Origin: Jutongia huaianensis
GTDB taxonomy: Bacteria; Bacillota; Clostridia; Lachnospirales; Lachnospiraceae
Assembly: GCF_014384985.1 (NCBI RefSeq)
Contig: NZ_JACRSX010000015.1
Coordinates: 17,117 to 81,116, forward strand
Direction: 5' to 3'
DNA length: 64,000 nt
A program made the position numbers and the translations under genes. The notes beneath the pieces were generated by a model that saw only the letters and a list, made by a program, of their open reading frames with translations, had not been told where the DNA came from and made no database searches. The stretch's first letter is position 1. Every line of letters begins with the position of its first letter. Below are positions 28,555 to 37,703 of this stretch, piece by piece.

Positions 28555-29400
28555 CTATTGAAACGATCGAACCAACTGGTCTACGATCAAATTCCATCCA
28601 TCTGCCAACACAAATAACAAGATTTTAAACGGCAATGATATGGTTGTGGGCGGAAGCATCATCATTCCCATGGACATCAGGGTGGACGCGACCACCATAT
28701 CGATCACGATAAATGGCAGATAAATAATAAAACCAATAATAAACGCCGTTCGAAGCTCACTGATAATAAACGCCGGAATAATAGTTGTAATTGAAAGATC
28801 ATCATAATCCTTAATCTCATCAGAGGAAGTCTTATTGATCTCCATAAAGAGCTTCAGATCCTTGTCCCTCGTCTGTCCCAGCATAAATTTCCGCAAAGGA
28901 GCAAGTCCCGCATCCAAAGCATCCTTTTCTGTCATCTGACCCTGGGTATACGGCTTCACCCCGTCATCATAAACCTGAGTAAAAACCGGAGTCATAATGG
29001 CAATCGTCATAAAAAGAGCCAGTCCCACCAGTACCTGATTTGGCGGCGTGGTCTGTGTACCAAGAGCTGTTCTCAAAAAATGAAATACCACGATAATGCG
29101 CGTAAAAGAAGTCAGCATGATCAAAATAGACGGTGCCAGCGCAAGAATCGTCAGCATGATCAAAATCTGAAGCGTCGATTCCAAGCGGGTACTTCCCAGA
29201 TTTGATGTAATATTCAGATCAAAAGTATCATCGTCTCCGTCGGCCTGTCCTGCAATCTCGTCCTGCGTGGTCTGATCCACCCTCTTTGCTGCGGTAGAAT
29301 ATGCCGGCGCAGAAACAGAGAATACAAGAATAAATAACGCAAATGTCAGCATTCCTTTCCATATTGACTTGTGAGATAATATTTTTTTCAATGGATTCAT
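28555..29400 (-). CDS. fliP: Flagellar export gate protein FliP
   Basis: This 281-residue protein has a cleavable signal peptide (residues 1 to about 35), then four helices with the family hallmarks LTSFTRIIVVFHFLRTALG and PPNQVLVGLALF in the N-terminal half, and FIIYLPFIVIDMVVAS plus MGMMMLPP near the end. It forms the gate core with FliQ and FliR. Confidence 0.97.
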   Translation of the reverse strand: MNPLKKILSHKSIWKGMLTFALFILVFSVSAPAYSTAAKRVDQTTQDEIAGQADGDDDTFDLNITSNLGSTRLESTLQILIMLTILALAPSILIMLTSFTRIIVVFHFLRTALGTQTTPPNQVLVGLALFMTIAIMTPVFTQVYDDGVKPYTQGQMTEKDALDAGLAPLRKFMLGQTRDKDLKLFMEINKTSSDEIKDYDDLSITTIIPAFIISELRTAFIIGFIIYLPFIVIDMVVASTLMSMGMMMLPPTTISLPFKILLFVLADGWNLIVDQLVRSFQ

Positions 29401-29414
29401 AACTAAAACCTTTT

Positions 29415-29804
29415 CTATTTCTCTTTCTTTTTCCCGGATGGAAACTGCTGTCTCATCATATCCCGAAAAACATCTTTAAACGGTGCCCCATCCACCTGTG
29501 GCATCTGTGCCGTCAATTCCAGCTGATCCTCCGGAATCTCTGTCAGAAAACGGATCTGATCCTTGCAGACAGATACCGCTATATATTTCTGACCAATCCG
29601 CATAATGCAGATCTGACGATTTGGGCCCATAGAAAACGTATCAATAATTTCCATATTGTTGGTCTGCTTCTTAATAAATCCGGATTTAGCGTACCATTTG
29701 GTTACATAATAAGAAGCTGCCAGGATCAATATGAAAGCAATCAAAAGCATCAATAATTTCAAAAAGCTGGCAAGTGCAGACTGACCCACTATAAATACAG
29801 ACAT
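29415..29804 (-). CDS. fliO: Flagellar export accessory protein FliO/FliZ
   Basis: This 129-residue protein has one membrane helix (about residues 12-33) and a small cytosolic domain with IIDTFSMGPNRQICIMRIGQKYIAVSV, typical of FliO, which helps FliP assemble. GGAGGTG precedes the ATG. It lies directly after fliY. In B. subtilis cheY lies between these two genes, but here the gap is 27 bp. Confidence 0.88.
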   Translation of the reverse strand: MSVFIVGQSALASFLKLLMLLIAFILILAASYYVTKWYAKSGFIKKQTNNMEIIDTFSMGPNRQICIMRIGQKYIAVSVCKDQIRFLTEIPEDQLELTAQMPQVDGAPFKDVFRDMMRQQFPSGKKKEK

Positions 29805-29831
29805 ATCTACACCTCCAGCTTCCTTTTTCTT

Positions 29832-30983
29832 TTATTTTGTAATCTCTGTGATACGAATACCAAAATTTTCTTCGATCACGACAACCTCGCCCTTAGCCAC
29901 AAACTTGCCATTAACAAGGACATCCACCGGCTCTCCTGCCAGCTTGTTTAACTCAATGATCGTTCCCGGTGAAAAGTCAAGAATTTCTTTGATCGACTTA
30001 TTAGAACGTCCAAGTTCTACCGTCACCTCCAAAGGAACATCCATGATCAGATCAATATTTTCCTGCTGCATCAGCGGACTGACTCCGGCATTAAACGGCT
30101 GGAACTGTGCAGGCTGAACATTGACATTTGGTGCAGGCATCATATATGGCTGCTGCATCACCTGCTGTGCCATATCCGGCTGCATTTGCGGCTGCTGTGG
30201 CATTGCCTGTGCAGCTGAATTCATATTCACTCCCGCCATCGGATCCGGTGTACTCTGCGGCTGTGCTGCCGGTGCAGGCTCCGGCTGAGCTTCCTCCTGT
30301 CCCAGTCCTGCATCACCAATAAATTTCTGATACAGATCTCTTGCAAAATCAAAAGGATATAATTGCATGATCTGACTGTCTACAAGATCCCCGATCTGCA
30401 TTGTGAACGATACCTGTACCAGTTCATCAGCCAGGAAACTTGATACTGTCACATCATCAATGCTGTCATTCAGATCAACAACACTTGCCGTAGGCGGACT
30501 GATATCAACCTTCTTATCCAGCATAGAAGAAAGGGATGTCGCTGCCGATCCCATCATCTGATTCATTGCTTCACTGATCGCACTCAAATGAAGCTCTGTC
30601 AGTTCTCCTTCTGTATTTGATCCATCTCCACCCATCATCAGATCGGTTATTACCTTTACATCATGCTCTTTCAAGATAAGAACATTATTTCCTGAAATTC
30701 CATCAATATAGGAAATGTGAATAAAAACACACGGCTTATCATATTGTGCAGATATTTCATTGATCGTAACATACGAAACCTTCGGAGTCGTAATAGTTAC
30801 TTTATTATTCAGGAGAGTAGATAATGTCGTTGCTGCGGTTCCCATATTAATATTGGCAATCTCTCCGACCGCATCTCTCTCTGCGTCTGTCAGTGTCATC
30901 GTTGTTGGCGCTGCCGTTGTTGTTGCAGCTCCTGCGGCCCCTGTCAACGCATCGATTTCTTCCTGTGATAACATACCATCCAT
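29832..30983 (-). CDS. fliY: Flagellar switch/CheY-P phosphatase FliY (CheC-FliN fusion)
   Basis: This 383-residue protein starts with a CheY-P-binding peptide (MLSQEEIDALTGA). It has two CheC-type motifs (EIANINMGTAATTL and ISEAMNQMMGSAATSL), a Pro/Gln/Met-rich linker (about 230-305) and a C-terminal FliN domain (LEVTVELGRSNKSIKEILDF, VDVLVNGKFVAKGEVVVI). It serves as the switch component and removes phosphate from CheY-P at the motor. It follows fliM by 4 bp. Confidence 0.95.
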   Translation of the reverse strand: MDGMLSQEEIDALTGAAGAATTTAAPTTMTLTDAERDAVGEIANINMGTAATTLSTLLNNKVTITTPKVSYVTINEISAQYDKPCVFIHISYIDGISGNNVLILKEHDVKVITDLMMGGDGSNTEGELTELHLSAISEAMNQMMGSAATSLSSMLDKKVDISPPTASVVDLNDSIDDVTVSSFLADELVQVSFTMQIGDLVDSQIMQLYPFDFARDLYQKFIGDAGLGQEEAQPEPAPAAQPQSTPDPMAGVNMNSAAQAMPQQPQMQPDMAQQVMQQPYMMPAPNVNVQPAQFQPFNAGVSPLMQQENIDLIMDVPLEVTVELGRSNKSIKEILDFSPGTIIELNKLAGEPVDVLVNGKFVAKGEVVVIEENFGIRITEITK

Positions 30984-30987
30984 ATAT

Positions 30988-31968
30988 TTATTGCTCCTCC
31001 CTTATCACTGACGTCACCCGGACAGCATAAGAATCCGAAATGGCACCAGGCAGTGCTCTGAATTTCATAATATTTCCAACATACACATCTAATTCATCGT
31101 CAACCTTGGAATCCAGCTTAATAATATCCCCTATCTGTATATTCATAAAATCATTTACAGATATGGTGCTCCTTCCTAACAATGCACGAATCGGTATCTT
31201 GGCACGACTAATAATCCCTTCAATCGCTTCCTCATAATGTTCTCCATCCCTCTCCCGCATGGTAGAATACCAATACTTTGTATTTAATTTATCAATAACT
31301 GATTCCACACATGAATACGGAATACAGATATTCATCAATCCTTCTACAGTACCTATCTTGACATTCATAGTAACGATTGCCGTCATCTCACTCGGAGAAA
31401 TAAACTGTGCAAACTGCGAATTCGTCTCAATTCTCTCCAGTCTCGGCTGCAGTTCCGTTACACTCTGCCATGGATCCACCAGCAATCCGGTACAAACCTC
31501 CATGATCCTCTCTAATATGATCAGCTCAATCTCGGTAAACTCTCTGGACTTTTCCAAAGGATTTCCTCCACCGCCAAGCATACGGTCCACAATCGCAAAT
31601 CCCAGATTAGAAGCTAATTCCAACAGGATGCTTCCGCTAAGCGGGGCAAAATCTACAACCCCCAGCAATACCGGATTGGACAATGCATTGGAAAACTCGG
31701 AATATGTATTCGCCTCCGCATTCATTACTTCAACCTGTACTGATTTACGCAGATATGCCGGCAGATTTGTCGAAAGAAGTCTGCCATAATTTTCAAAAAT
31801 GATCTCCAAAGTACGCAAATGATCTTTTGAAAACTTCGATGGTCTGGCAAAGTCATAATCTTTCACCGCAACCTTCGGGGTATCATCAATCTCATCAGGA
31901 TTAATCTCACCACTATTTAATGCACTGAGCAAACTGTCTATCTCATCCTGCGATAAGACATCTCCCAT
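30988..31968 (-). CDS. fliM: Flagellar motor switch protein FliM
   Basis: This 326-residue protein starts with the CheY-P-binding peptide (VLSQDEIDSLLSAL). It has the central CheC-like domain without phosphatase residues (GGGGNPLEKSREFTEIE) and a C-terminal SpoA domain (LGRSTISVNDFMNIQIGDII). It binds FliG and transmits the turning signal. The start at 31968 has GAGGTGA at good spacing. The 117-bp gap before it holds a candidate promoter. Confidence 0.96.
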   Translation of the reverse strand: MGDVLSQDEIDSLLSALNSGEINPDEIDDTPKVAVKDYDFARPSKFSKDHLRTLEIIFENYGRLLSTNLPAYLRKSVQVEVMNAEANTYSEFSNALSNPVLLGVVDFAPLSGSILLELASNLGFAIVDRMLGGGGNPLEKSREFTEIELIILERIMEVCTGLLVDPWQSVTELQPRLERIETNSQFAQFISPSEMTAIVTMNVKIGTVEGLMNICIPYSCVESVIDKLNTKYWYSTMRERDGEHYEEAIEGIISRAKIPIRALLGRSTISVNDFMNIQIGDIIKLDSKVDDELDVYVGNIMKFRALPGAISDSYAVRVTSVIREEQ

Positions 31969-32053
31969 TCTCTTCACCTCACACCTGAACTTCTCTGAAC
32001 CTTGTCCGAAGCTCAGCCAAAATTAGTCACTTCATATAAACACATTCATAATA

Positions 32054-32081
32054 ATCATATCACATTTTAGCTAAAAAGCAA
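32054..32081 (-). promoter_or_regulatory. Candidate internal promoter before fliM
   Basis: TTGCTT (32081-32076), a 16-nt spacer and TATGAT (32059-32054), with TG in the spacer three bases before the -10 box, lie in the 117-bp gap after fliL. It could drive switch, export and chemotaxis genes separately from the hook-basal-body genes. Confidence 0.45.
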
Positions 32082-32085
32082 ATGC

Positions 32086-32601
32086 CTAATTATACATGAG
32101 ATTAGTCAGCGAAATTTCCACAACAGCCTTGGAATCCAAAAGACTCTGGATTTTTTCCAATGCTTCTTTTTTAACAACTTCTTCGGAAATATCATTTACT
32201 GTATGTGACTGGATCACACCACGGATCACATCGGTAAGCTTTGCTTCGTTTGCTTTTAAGGTTTCATTGACATCCTTGTAATCCTTGGCTTTTTTATTTA
32301 AGGAAAGAGTATATCCATCCAGCATTGCATAATGCATTTTCCCGTCATCACCAGATGCCAGATTCAATGTCTGCTGGGATTCAAAAGCAACGGAATACTG
32401 CTCCAAATCCTTCAGCGTGTAATCCTGTGCCCCTTCCGAATCCTCCTGATCCAGTTCCAGATTCAATACAGATGCAACCTGGGTGATCAGATTGTTTGTC
32501 TTTTGGAAAGTTGGTAGCATTACAAAGAACATAATCGCGGTCAATATAACATTGATCACGGTTAATGCTGCAATAATTACACTAAAAATATTTTTTTTCA
32601 T
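32086..32601 (-). CDS. fliL: FliL-type flagellar basal-body-associated protein
   Basis: This 171-residue protein has one N-terminal membrane helix and a periplasm-side FliL domain (VAFESQQTLNLA, LKANEAKLTDVIRGVIQSHT, IQSLLDSKAVVEISLTNLMYN). It stabilises the stator around the rotor. It lies between motB and fliM. The domain is divergent but the position and layout fit. Confidence 0.8.
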   Translation of the reverse strand: MKKNIFSVIIAALTVINVILTAIMFFVMLPTFQKTNNLITQVASVLNLELDQEDSEGAQDYTLKDLEQYSVAFESQQTLNLASGDDGKMHYAMLDGYTLSLNKKAKDYKDVNETLKANEAKLTDVIRGVIQSHTVNDISEEVVKKEALEKIQSLLDSKAVVEISLTNLMYN

Positions 32602-32645
32602 AAAAACTCCTTACCTTTCTATATCATTTTATCAAATATAACAGT

Positions 32646-33437
32646 TCAATCAATATCGCTGTATATCTTAATCTCTACACGCCGGTTTTTGGCTCTGCCG
32701 GCTGCAGTGGAATTGTCCGCTACCGGATCTACATCTCCTCTTCCGGAGGCTTCCATATGTTTCTCACTTAATCCCTTTTCTTCCACAAAATACTCCAACA
32801 CCTTGGTTGCTCTCGCAGTGGACAGCCACCGGTTACTTGGATACTCTCTGGTATGGATCGGATTGCTGTCGGTATGACCCTCAATCTTAATCTGACGATC
32901 TTTATAATTCTTTAATATGTAGGATACCCGGCTGAGGATCGTCTTCGCTCCGGAACGTATCTCTGCGCTTCCCGAATCAAACAGCACTCCACCACTCAGA
33001 GAAATCATAACATATTGGTAATTCTCATCCATAGTAACACTGACAGAATCCTCGATACGGTTCTTTTCCGTACCTTCTACCACATCGCTGTAAAGTTTTC
33101 TGGTATCCTTTTGCTGTTTCTTTTTTTCTTCTGCCATAGGATCGTCTGCATCGGTATCCTCCGCTGCTTTTCCCATATCGGAATAATACTCGTCCAAATT
33201 ATTCAGCTGTGTGGCACCACTGGAAATCAGTTGTCCCTCACCTATGGCCTGCGCTCCACCACTAAATATGCTAAAGCTGTTGGACATAGAGGCGACCAGT
33301 TCGGAATACTTCACCTCATCCACAGAAGACATAGAGTACAACAGCACGAAAAAACACAGGAGCAGATTCATCAGATCCGAAAATGTGTCTTTCCACAGGT
33401 CGGTTTTGATTTCTTCCTCTTCTTTTTTTCTTGCCAT
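32646..33437 (-). CDS. motB: Flagellar stator protein MotB
   Basis: This 263-residue protein has a short cytosolic lead, one membrane helix with the proton-carrying Asp 21 (TFSDLMNLLLCFFVLLYS) and a C-terminal OmpA-like peptidoglycan-binding domain (LFDSGSAEI, IEGHTDSNPI, NRWLSTARATKVLEYF, NRRVEIKI). The start codon overlaps the motA stop (TAATG). Confidence 0.96.
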   Translation of the reverse strand: MARKKEEEEIKTDLWKDTFSDLMNLLLCFFVLLYSMSSVDEVKYSELVASMSNSFSIFSGGAQAIGEGQLISSGATQLNNLDEYYSDMGKAAEDTDADDPMAEEKKKQQKDTRKLYSDVVEGTEKNRIEDSVSVTMDENYQYVMISLSGGVLFDSGSAEIRSGAKTILSRVSYILKNYKDRQIKIEGHTDSNPIHTREYPSNRWLSTARATKVLEYFVEEKGLSEKHMEASGRGDVDPVADNSTAAGRAKNRRVEIKIYSDID

Positions 33438-34246
33438 TATGCCTCACCACCTTCAGCGGCTCCTCCATCACCATTTCCCATGTTCTCGCGAATCTGTGGT
33501 GAAAGGAAGGATTTAAGCTTCTCCTCGATCACACGAGGGTTCTCACCTGCCTGAATGGACAAAAGTCCCTCCACCATGATCTCTTTCATCGTGATCTCCA
33601 GGGCATTGTTCTGTTTCAACTTGAATGAAATCGGCACACAAAGCCAGTTTGCCAGAATAGATCCATAAAATGTCGTAATAATGGCAACACCCATGTTTGG
33701 TCCCAGCTTGCTCATATCATCCATATTGAACAACATGTTTACAAGTCCCATCAGAGTACCGATCATACCCCATGCAGGACCCATACTACCTAATGTAGCC
33801 CAGAAGTTGATCTTTTCATTATGACGACCGTCAATAGCTCCAAGCTCTGTCTCCATAATACTTCGAACCAGCTCCGGGTCAGTACCATCCACGATCAGCA
33901 TGATGCCTTTCTTTAAAAACTCATCATCTACATCATTCGCCGCTTCCTCCAATGCCAGAAGTCCTTCCTTACGGGCAATATTGGACAAACGAATGATATT
34001 TTCAATGACATTTACCTCATCTGCCTTTGGCACCTTAAAAGCCAGCGAGATAGTCTTTACACACTTTCCCAGCTCCGGGATACTTTTCGCCTGTGTAAGC
34101 ATACAGCCAAATGCGCCACCGAATGTTACGATAGCTGAAGCAGGATCCACAAAGTGACCAAATGCTGTAACTCCACCAGATGAAATAATACCGATGATAC
34201 AACATGCGATACCAATGACAAGACCCACTATTGTAGCTATATCCAT
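33437..34246 (-). CDS. motA: Flagellar stator protein MotA
   Basis: This 269-residue protein has four membrane helices and a cytosolic loop. Family motifs are GGAFGCMLTQ, KINFWATLGSMGPAWGMIGTLMGLV (with the conserved Pro) and ANWLCVPISFKLK. It forms the ion channel with MotB. The start at 34246 has GGTGGTGG. The charged loop residues that touch FliG lie in the 90-130 region. Confidence 0.96.
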   Translation of the reverse strand: MDIATIVGLVIGIACCIIGIISSGGVTAFGHFVDPASAIVTFGGAFGCMLTQAKSIPELGKCVKTISLAFKVPKADEVNVIENIIRLSNIARKEGLLALEEAANDVDDEFLKKGIMLIVDGTDPELVRSIMETELGAIDGRHNEKINFWATLGSMGPAWGMIGTLMGLVNMLFNMDDMSKLGPNMGVAIITTFYGSILANWLCVPISFKLKQNNALEITMKEIMVEGLLSIQAGENPRVIEEKLKSFLSPQIRENMGNGDGGAAEGGEA

Positions 34247-34269
34247 TTTTTCCACCACCTTATGTATGA

Positions 34270-34464
34270 TTAGTCAATTCGAAACGAATTGCACTCACTC
34301 CTATATGATTTTACTAGATTTTTTACTTCTTGTCTACTTTCTTTTACAATTATTTTTTTGCCGGTGGTCAGAGTAATAATTGTATCCGGTGTTTCTTCCA
34401 CTGTTTCGATCAGATCTGCATTCACGGTAATGCTTCCACCATTCATCTTTGTTACATCAATCAT
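34270..34464 (-). CDS. flbD: FlbD-family flagellar protein
   Basis: This 64-residue protein (MIDVTKMNGGSITVNADLIE...) belongs to the short FlbD family seen between flgE and motA in Gram-positive flagellar operons, in B. subtilis named SwrD, which raises motor power. The start at 34464 has AAGGAAG. No membrane segment is present. Confidence 0.88.
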   Translation of the reverse strand: MIDVTKMNGGSITVNADLIETVEETPDTIITLTTGKKIIVKESRQEVKNLVKSYRSECNSFRID

Positions 34465-34587
34465 TTTCTTCACTTCCTTTACACTAAGAAAATGAGCGGT
34501 ATTGTATCAAATACTTACCGCCCATCTTCCACTTATTTTCATTGTATCAGGGAAATTATTCCACCAAAAAACGATTATTCTGTATTA

Positions 34588-36204
34588 TTATCTCTTAAGA
34601 TTTACAAGCTCCTCAAGCATAGTATCTGATGTTGTGATAATACGTGAGTTTGCCTGGAAACCACGCTGTGTCGTGATCATATTGGTAAACTCTGATGCCA
34701 GATCCACGTTGGACATCTCCAGAGCACCTACCGTAATGCTTCCGCTCTTGGAAACTTCCTCACCAATACCATCAAACAGACCGGAGTTTAAAGAAGCACG
34801 GAACAAACTCTCTCCCTCCGCCTCCAGACCAGACGGATTTGAAAATGTAGCAACACAGATCTGCGCCAGGCATCTTGTCTCACCATTGGAATATTTACCA
34901 TAGATCTTTCCTTCCTCATCAACGGAAATACCTGTCATTGTTCCGGCATAGTTACCCGCGTTCTTGCCACCCTTATCACCACGCTTATATGTCACCTCAC
35001 TGGTTCCTCCCTTGGAGAACTGGGTCAGAGAAGAGAAATCAACCTCTATACCGCCATTATCATTTGTTGCATCATACTGTGGGAAAGTACTGTCATTTCC
35101 TACATGTTCTGCATCCTCGCCCTGATAGATAGCAAAGTTGACACAATTTCCGGCATACTGCTGATTGCTTCTGTTTGCCGTAATAGAGCCGTCGGCTCCT
35201 ACCGTAGCATCTACTGCCGAAAAGTTTCCTGACTGGCTGTTAAAAAGAAGCGGGATCGTACTTGACTTCATTGTAAACTCACCGGTATTCTCATTAACAC
35301 CATTTACAATGCCGCTATCCGCATCATTCAAAGAGGTGTCAATTCCAAATTTTGCTCCCTTATTACCAAAAGAAATCTGTGCTCCGCTGCTGGAATATTT
35401 CACGGACCCATCTGCCTGCTCTGTCTTCTTTACAAAGATAGACTCGCCCTCTGAGTTATATACATCAGCCACTCTTGCTGTATACGGTACAACAGAGCTT
35501 GTAGTTGTTGCATTTGGATCAGAAGGATTCTTTGTGATCATAAGCTTAACGGTATAAAGCTCACCCAGCTTATCATAAAAGCTGAATGTTACCGGTACAC
35601 CACCACCTGTAATATTTCCATTGGCATCCAGAGTCGGTGTAAGCTGCTTATCATTTGGATCAATATTGCCAAGCAAGGTAGCTGCTGTAGTTGCTGTTGG
35701 TGCCGCAGAAGTCTGCTTTGCTGTCATAATCTTTAAATCTGTTGCAATATCCTTTACGATATTTCCGTCGTCATCTGCCATCCATCCCTGAACAATACCG
35801 TTGTTTGTTGTACAATAAAGATTTCCGGAAGGATCTACGTTTAACGCACCTGATTTGGTAAAGAGCTGCTCTCCGTTTACATTTACTACCAGAAAAGACT
35901 CCCCGTTAATCGCCACATCTAGAGCACGGTTTGTCGTTGTGGGACCACCATTTTCTGTAATATTTGTCGTAATGGATGCAACCAGACCACCAAGACCGAT
36001 CTGCTTTGCATTGGTTCCGGCTGTATTTGTCGTGCTGTTTGGACCGGTGGCAGGTGAAATTGTCTGATAAAAGGTATCAGAGAAATTAACACTGCTTGAT
36101 TTAAATCCCACCGTATTTACATTTGCGATATTGTTACCAATTACATCCATTTTTGTCTGGTGTATTTTTAATCCTGCCACACCAGAATAAAGTGATCTCA
36201 TCAT
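34588..36204 (-). CDS. flgE: Flagellar hook protein FlgE
   Basis: This 538-residue protein starts with the rod/hook motif MMRSLYSGVAGLKIHQTKMD then VIGNNIANVNTVGFK, and ends with the C-terminal motif LASEFTNMITTQRGFQANSRIITTSD. The large middle domains are hook-specific. It is exported by the type III system and polymerises into the hook. The start at 36204 has GAGGT. It is longer than B. subtilis FlgE, with extra central sequence. Confidence 0.93.
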   Translation of the reverse strand: MMRSLYSGVAGLKIHQTKMDVIGNNIANVNTVGFKSSSVNFSDTFYQTISPATGPNSTTNTAGTNAKQIGLGGLVASITTNITENGGPTTTNRALDVAINGESFLVVNVNGEQLFTKSGALNVDPSGNLYCTTNNGIVQGWMADDDGNIVKDIATDLKIMTAKQTSAAPTATTAATLLGNIDPNDKQLTPTLDANGNITGGGVPVTFSFYDKLGELYTVKLMITKNPSDPNATTTSSVVPYTARVADVYNSEGESIFVKKTEQADGSVKYSSSGAQISFGNKGAKFGIDTSLNDADSGIVNGVNENTGEFTMKSSTIPLLFNSQSGNFSAVDATVGADGSITANRSNQQYAGNCVNFAIYQGEDAEHVGNDSTFPQYDATNDNGGIEVDFSSLTQFSKGGTSEVTYKRGDKGGKNAGNYAGTMTGISVDEEGKIYGKYSNGETRCLAQICVATFSNPSGLEAEGESLFRASLNSGLFDGIGEEVSKSGSITVGALEMSNVDLASEFTNMITTQRGFQANSRIITTSDTMLEELVNLKR

Positions 36205-36385
36205 AATAAAAACCTCATTTCTGCACACATTATGTAATCATATCTCCCGCCAGGTGTGCCCTGCCGGAAAAACTGCCGCCTCCCGTGAAGCCGCATTTGC
36301 TGCAGGAATGTCACTAAGATCCATCTGTCAGTCAAGATCTTATGCCTCCGAAAAGGTCCGGCATCTGACATTTCCCAAAATAAAA

Positions 36386-36784
36386 TTATCCAATCACAGC
36401 GCCATCAATATTTGTAAATACGGAATCTGAGCTGTCCCCCAGTGCTGTTACCACCGTATTATTCTTTACATTAACGATAAACGCCAAATTGTCAACCATC
36501 ACCAAAGACTCCTGAATTCCCTTTTCCCGTGCCTTCGTTGTACCACTTTCCAAACGCTCCATCTGTGTCTCCGACAAATTGATGTTGCGTCGTGCAAGCC
36601 GTTCGTTTGCATGTTTTGAAAATTTCAGTCTGCTGGCATCATGTTTCTGTTCTGCCGTGTCTAAAATCTTCTGAAAGGATACCTCTGTCTGGGAGGAATT
36701 CTCTCTGCCTGTGGCTGTTTTTCGCTGTAACAGCTGACCTGCCATCATATCAATGGACGTGTAATTTTCATTCAGCTTATGCAT
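36386..36784 (-). CDS. Flagellar operon protein of the TIGR02530 type
   Basis: This 132-residue cytosolic protein contains LKFSKHANERLARRNINLSE, then TKAREKGIQESLVMVDNLAFIVNVKNNTVVTAL, a pattern I recognise as TIGR02530, a family restricted to Gram-positive flagellar operons between flgD and flgE. A role in hook assembly is likely but unproven. The start is taken at 36784. An ATG at 36790 is equally close to AGGGAG. Confidence 0.85.
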   Translation of the reverse strand: MHKLNENYTSIDMMAGQLLQRKTATGRENSSQTEVSFQKILDTAEQKHDASRLKFSKHANERLARRNINLSETQMERLESGTTKAREKGIQESLVMVDNLAFIVNVKNNTVVTALGDSSDSVFTNIDGAVIG

Positions 36785-36804
36785 AAACATCCACTCCCTC
36801 TGCT

Positions 36805-37671
36805 TTAAGCCTGCGCTGTTTCTTTGCCGGTATTCTCTGTTTTGTCCGTGTTCTCTGCATCCTTATCGGTGCCGTCCGTGACTTTGTCGGTATTTTCCGT
36901 ATCCTTGCCAGCCGTGTCCGGGTTTTTTTCAACATTTCCCTTGATCGTAAGCGTTACGCTTGCATAATCTACCGTCTTATTGATGTCATCAAAACCGATT
37001 CCAACAACATACTTTCCTGCCGGAAGCGATGCAAACACACTCTTATCAATGGTTAATACACCATTCTTGTAACTCAGCTTGCCGGCATCGATCTTTGTGG
37101 TCGTTCCATCCTCAGCCATCAATGCGACTGCCAGGCTGGTTGCCTCATATCCATTGGATCCCATGCTGATTCCTGTAATCTTGGCATTCTGTGGATCATG
37201 ATGCAGATAAGTGATCTCCTGCTGTTTTACCGATGGAATATACTGAGAAATCAGATAATTGTCATCAATCACCTCAACAATATCATCATAAGAATACATC
37301 TCACCATTGACTGATACATACGGCTTACCGTTTTGCATCTTAACGTACTCGACCATACCTTGTACTTCTTTTTCTGCCCCTGTCTCTGATGTCTCCCGGA
37401 TACGCACCTGCTTACCAACCAATGTGTATGCTGAAGTATTTGTTGCTGTGCTGTTCAGATTCTGCATCTGCTCCAGAGATGAGAACTGTGCAAGCTGTGC
37501 TACATACTCTGTGTTGGATTCCGGCTCCAGCGGATCCTGATATTTCATCTGCGTTACCAGAAGCATAAGAAAATCATCCTTGTCCAACGCAGATCCTGTT
37601 TTCTTTTCCGTTTCCTGTGAAGTCTCTGAAATATTCACCTGACCGTTGTCTACCGGTGCAACTAAACTCAT
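36805..37671 (-). CDS. flgD: Hook cap protein FlgD with acidic repeat tail
   Basis: This 288-residue hook scaffolding protein has the N-terminal FlgD domain with DKDDFLMLLVTQMKYQDPLE and QLAQFSSLEQMQNLN, a middle region, and an Ig-like part (NGYEATSLAVALMAEDGTTT, AGKYVVGIGFDDI). After about residue 245 the protein ends in a low-complexity Asp/Thr/Lys/Asn tail of imperfect DKxxENTDK repeats. The tail is not usual for the family. AAAGGAG precedes the ATG. Confidence 0.92.
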   Translation of the reverse strand: MSLVAPVDNGQVNISETSQETEKKTGSALDKDDFLMLLVTQMKYQDPLEPESNTEYVAQLAQFSSLEQMQNLNSTATNTSAYTLVGKQVRIRETSETGAEKEVQGMVEYVKMQNGKPYVSVNGEMYSYDDIVEVIDDNYLISQYIPSVKQQEITYLHHDPQNAKITGISMGSNGYEATSLAVALMAEDGTTTKIDAGKLSYKNGVLTIDKSVFASLPAGKYVVGIGFDDINKTVDYASVTLTIKGNVEKNPDTAGKDTENTDKVTDGTDKDAENTDKTENTGKETAQA

Positions 37672-37703
37672 ATAAACTCTCCTTTCCTGCTATAAACTGC
37701 ATT

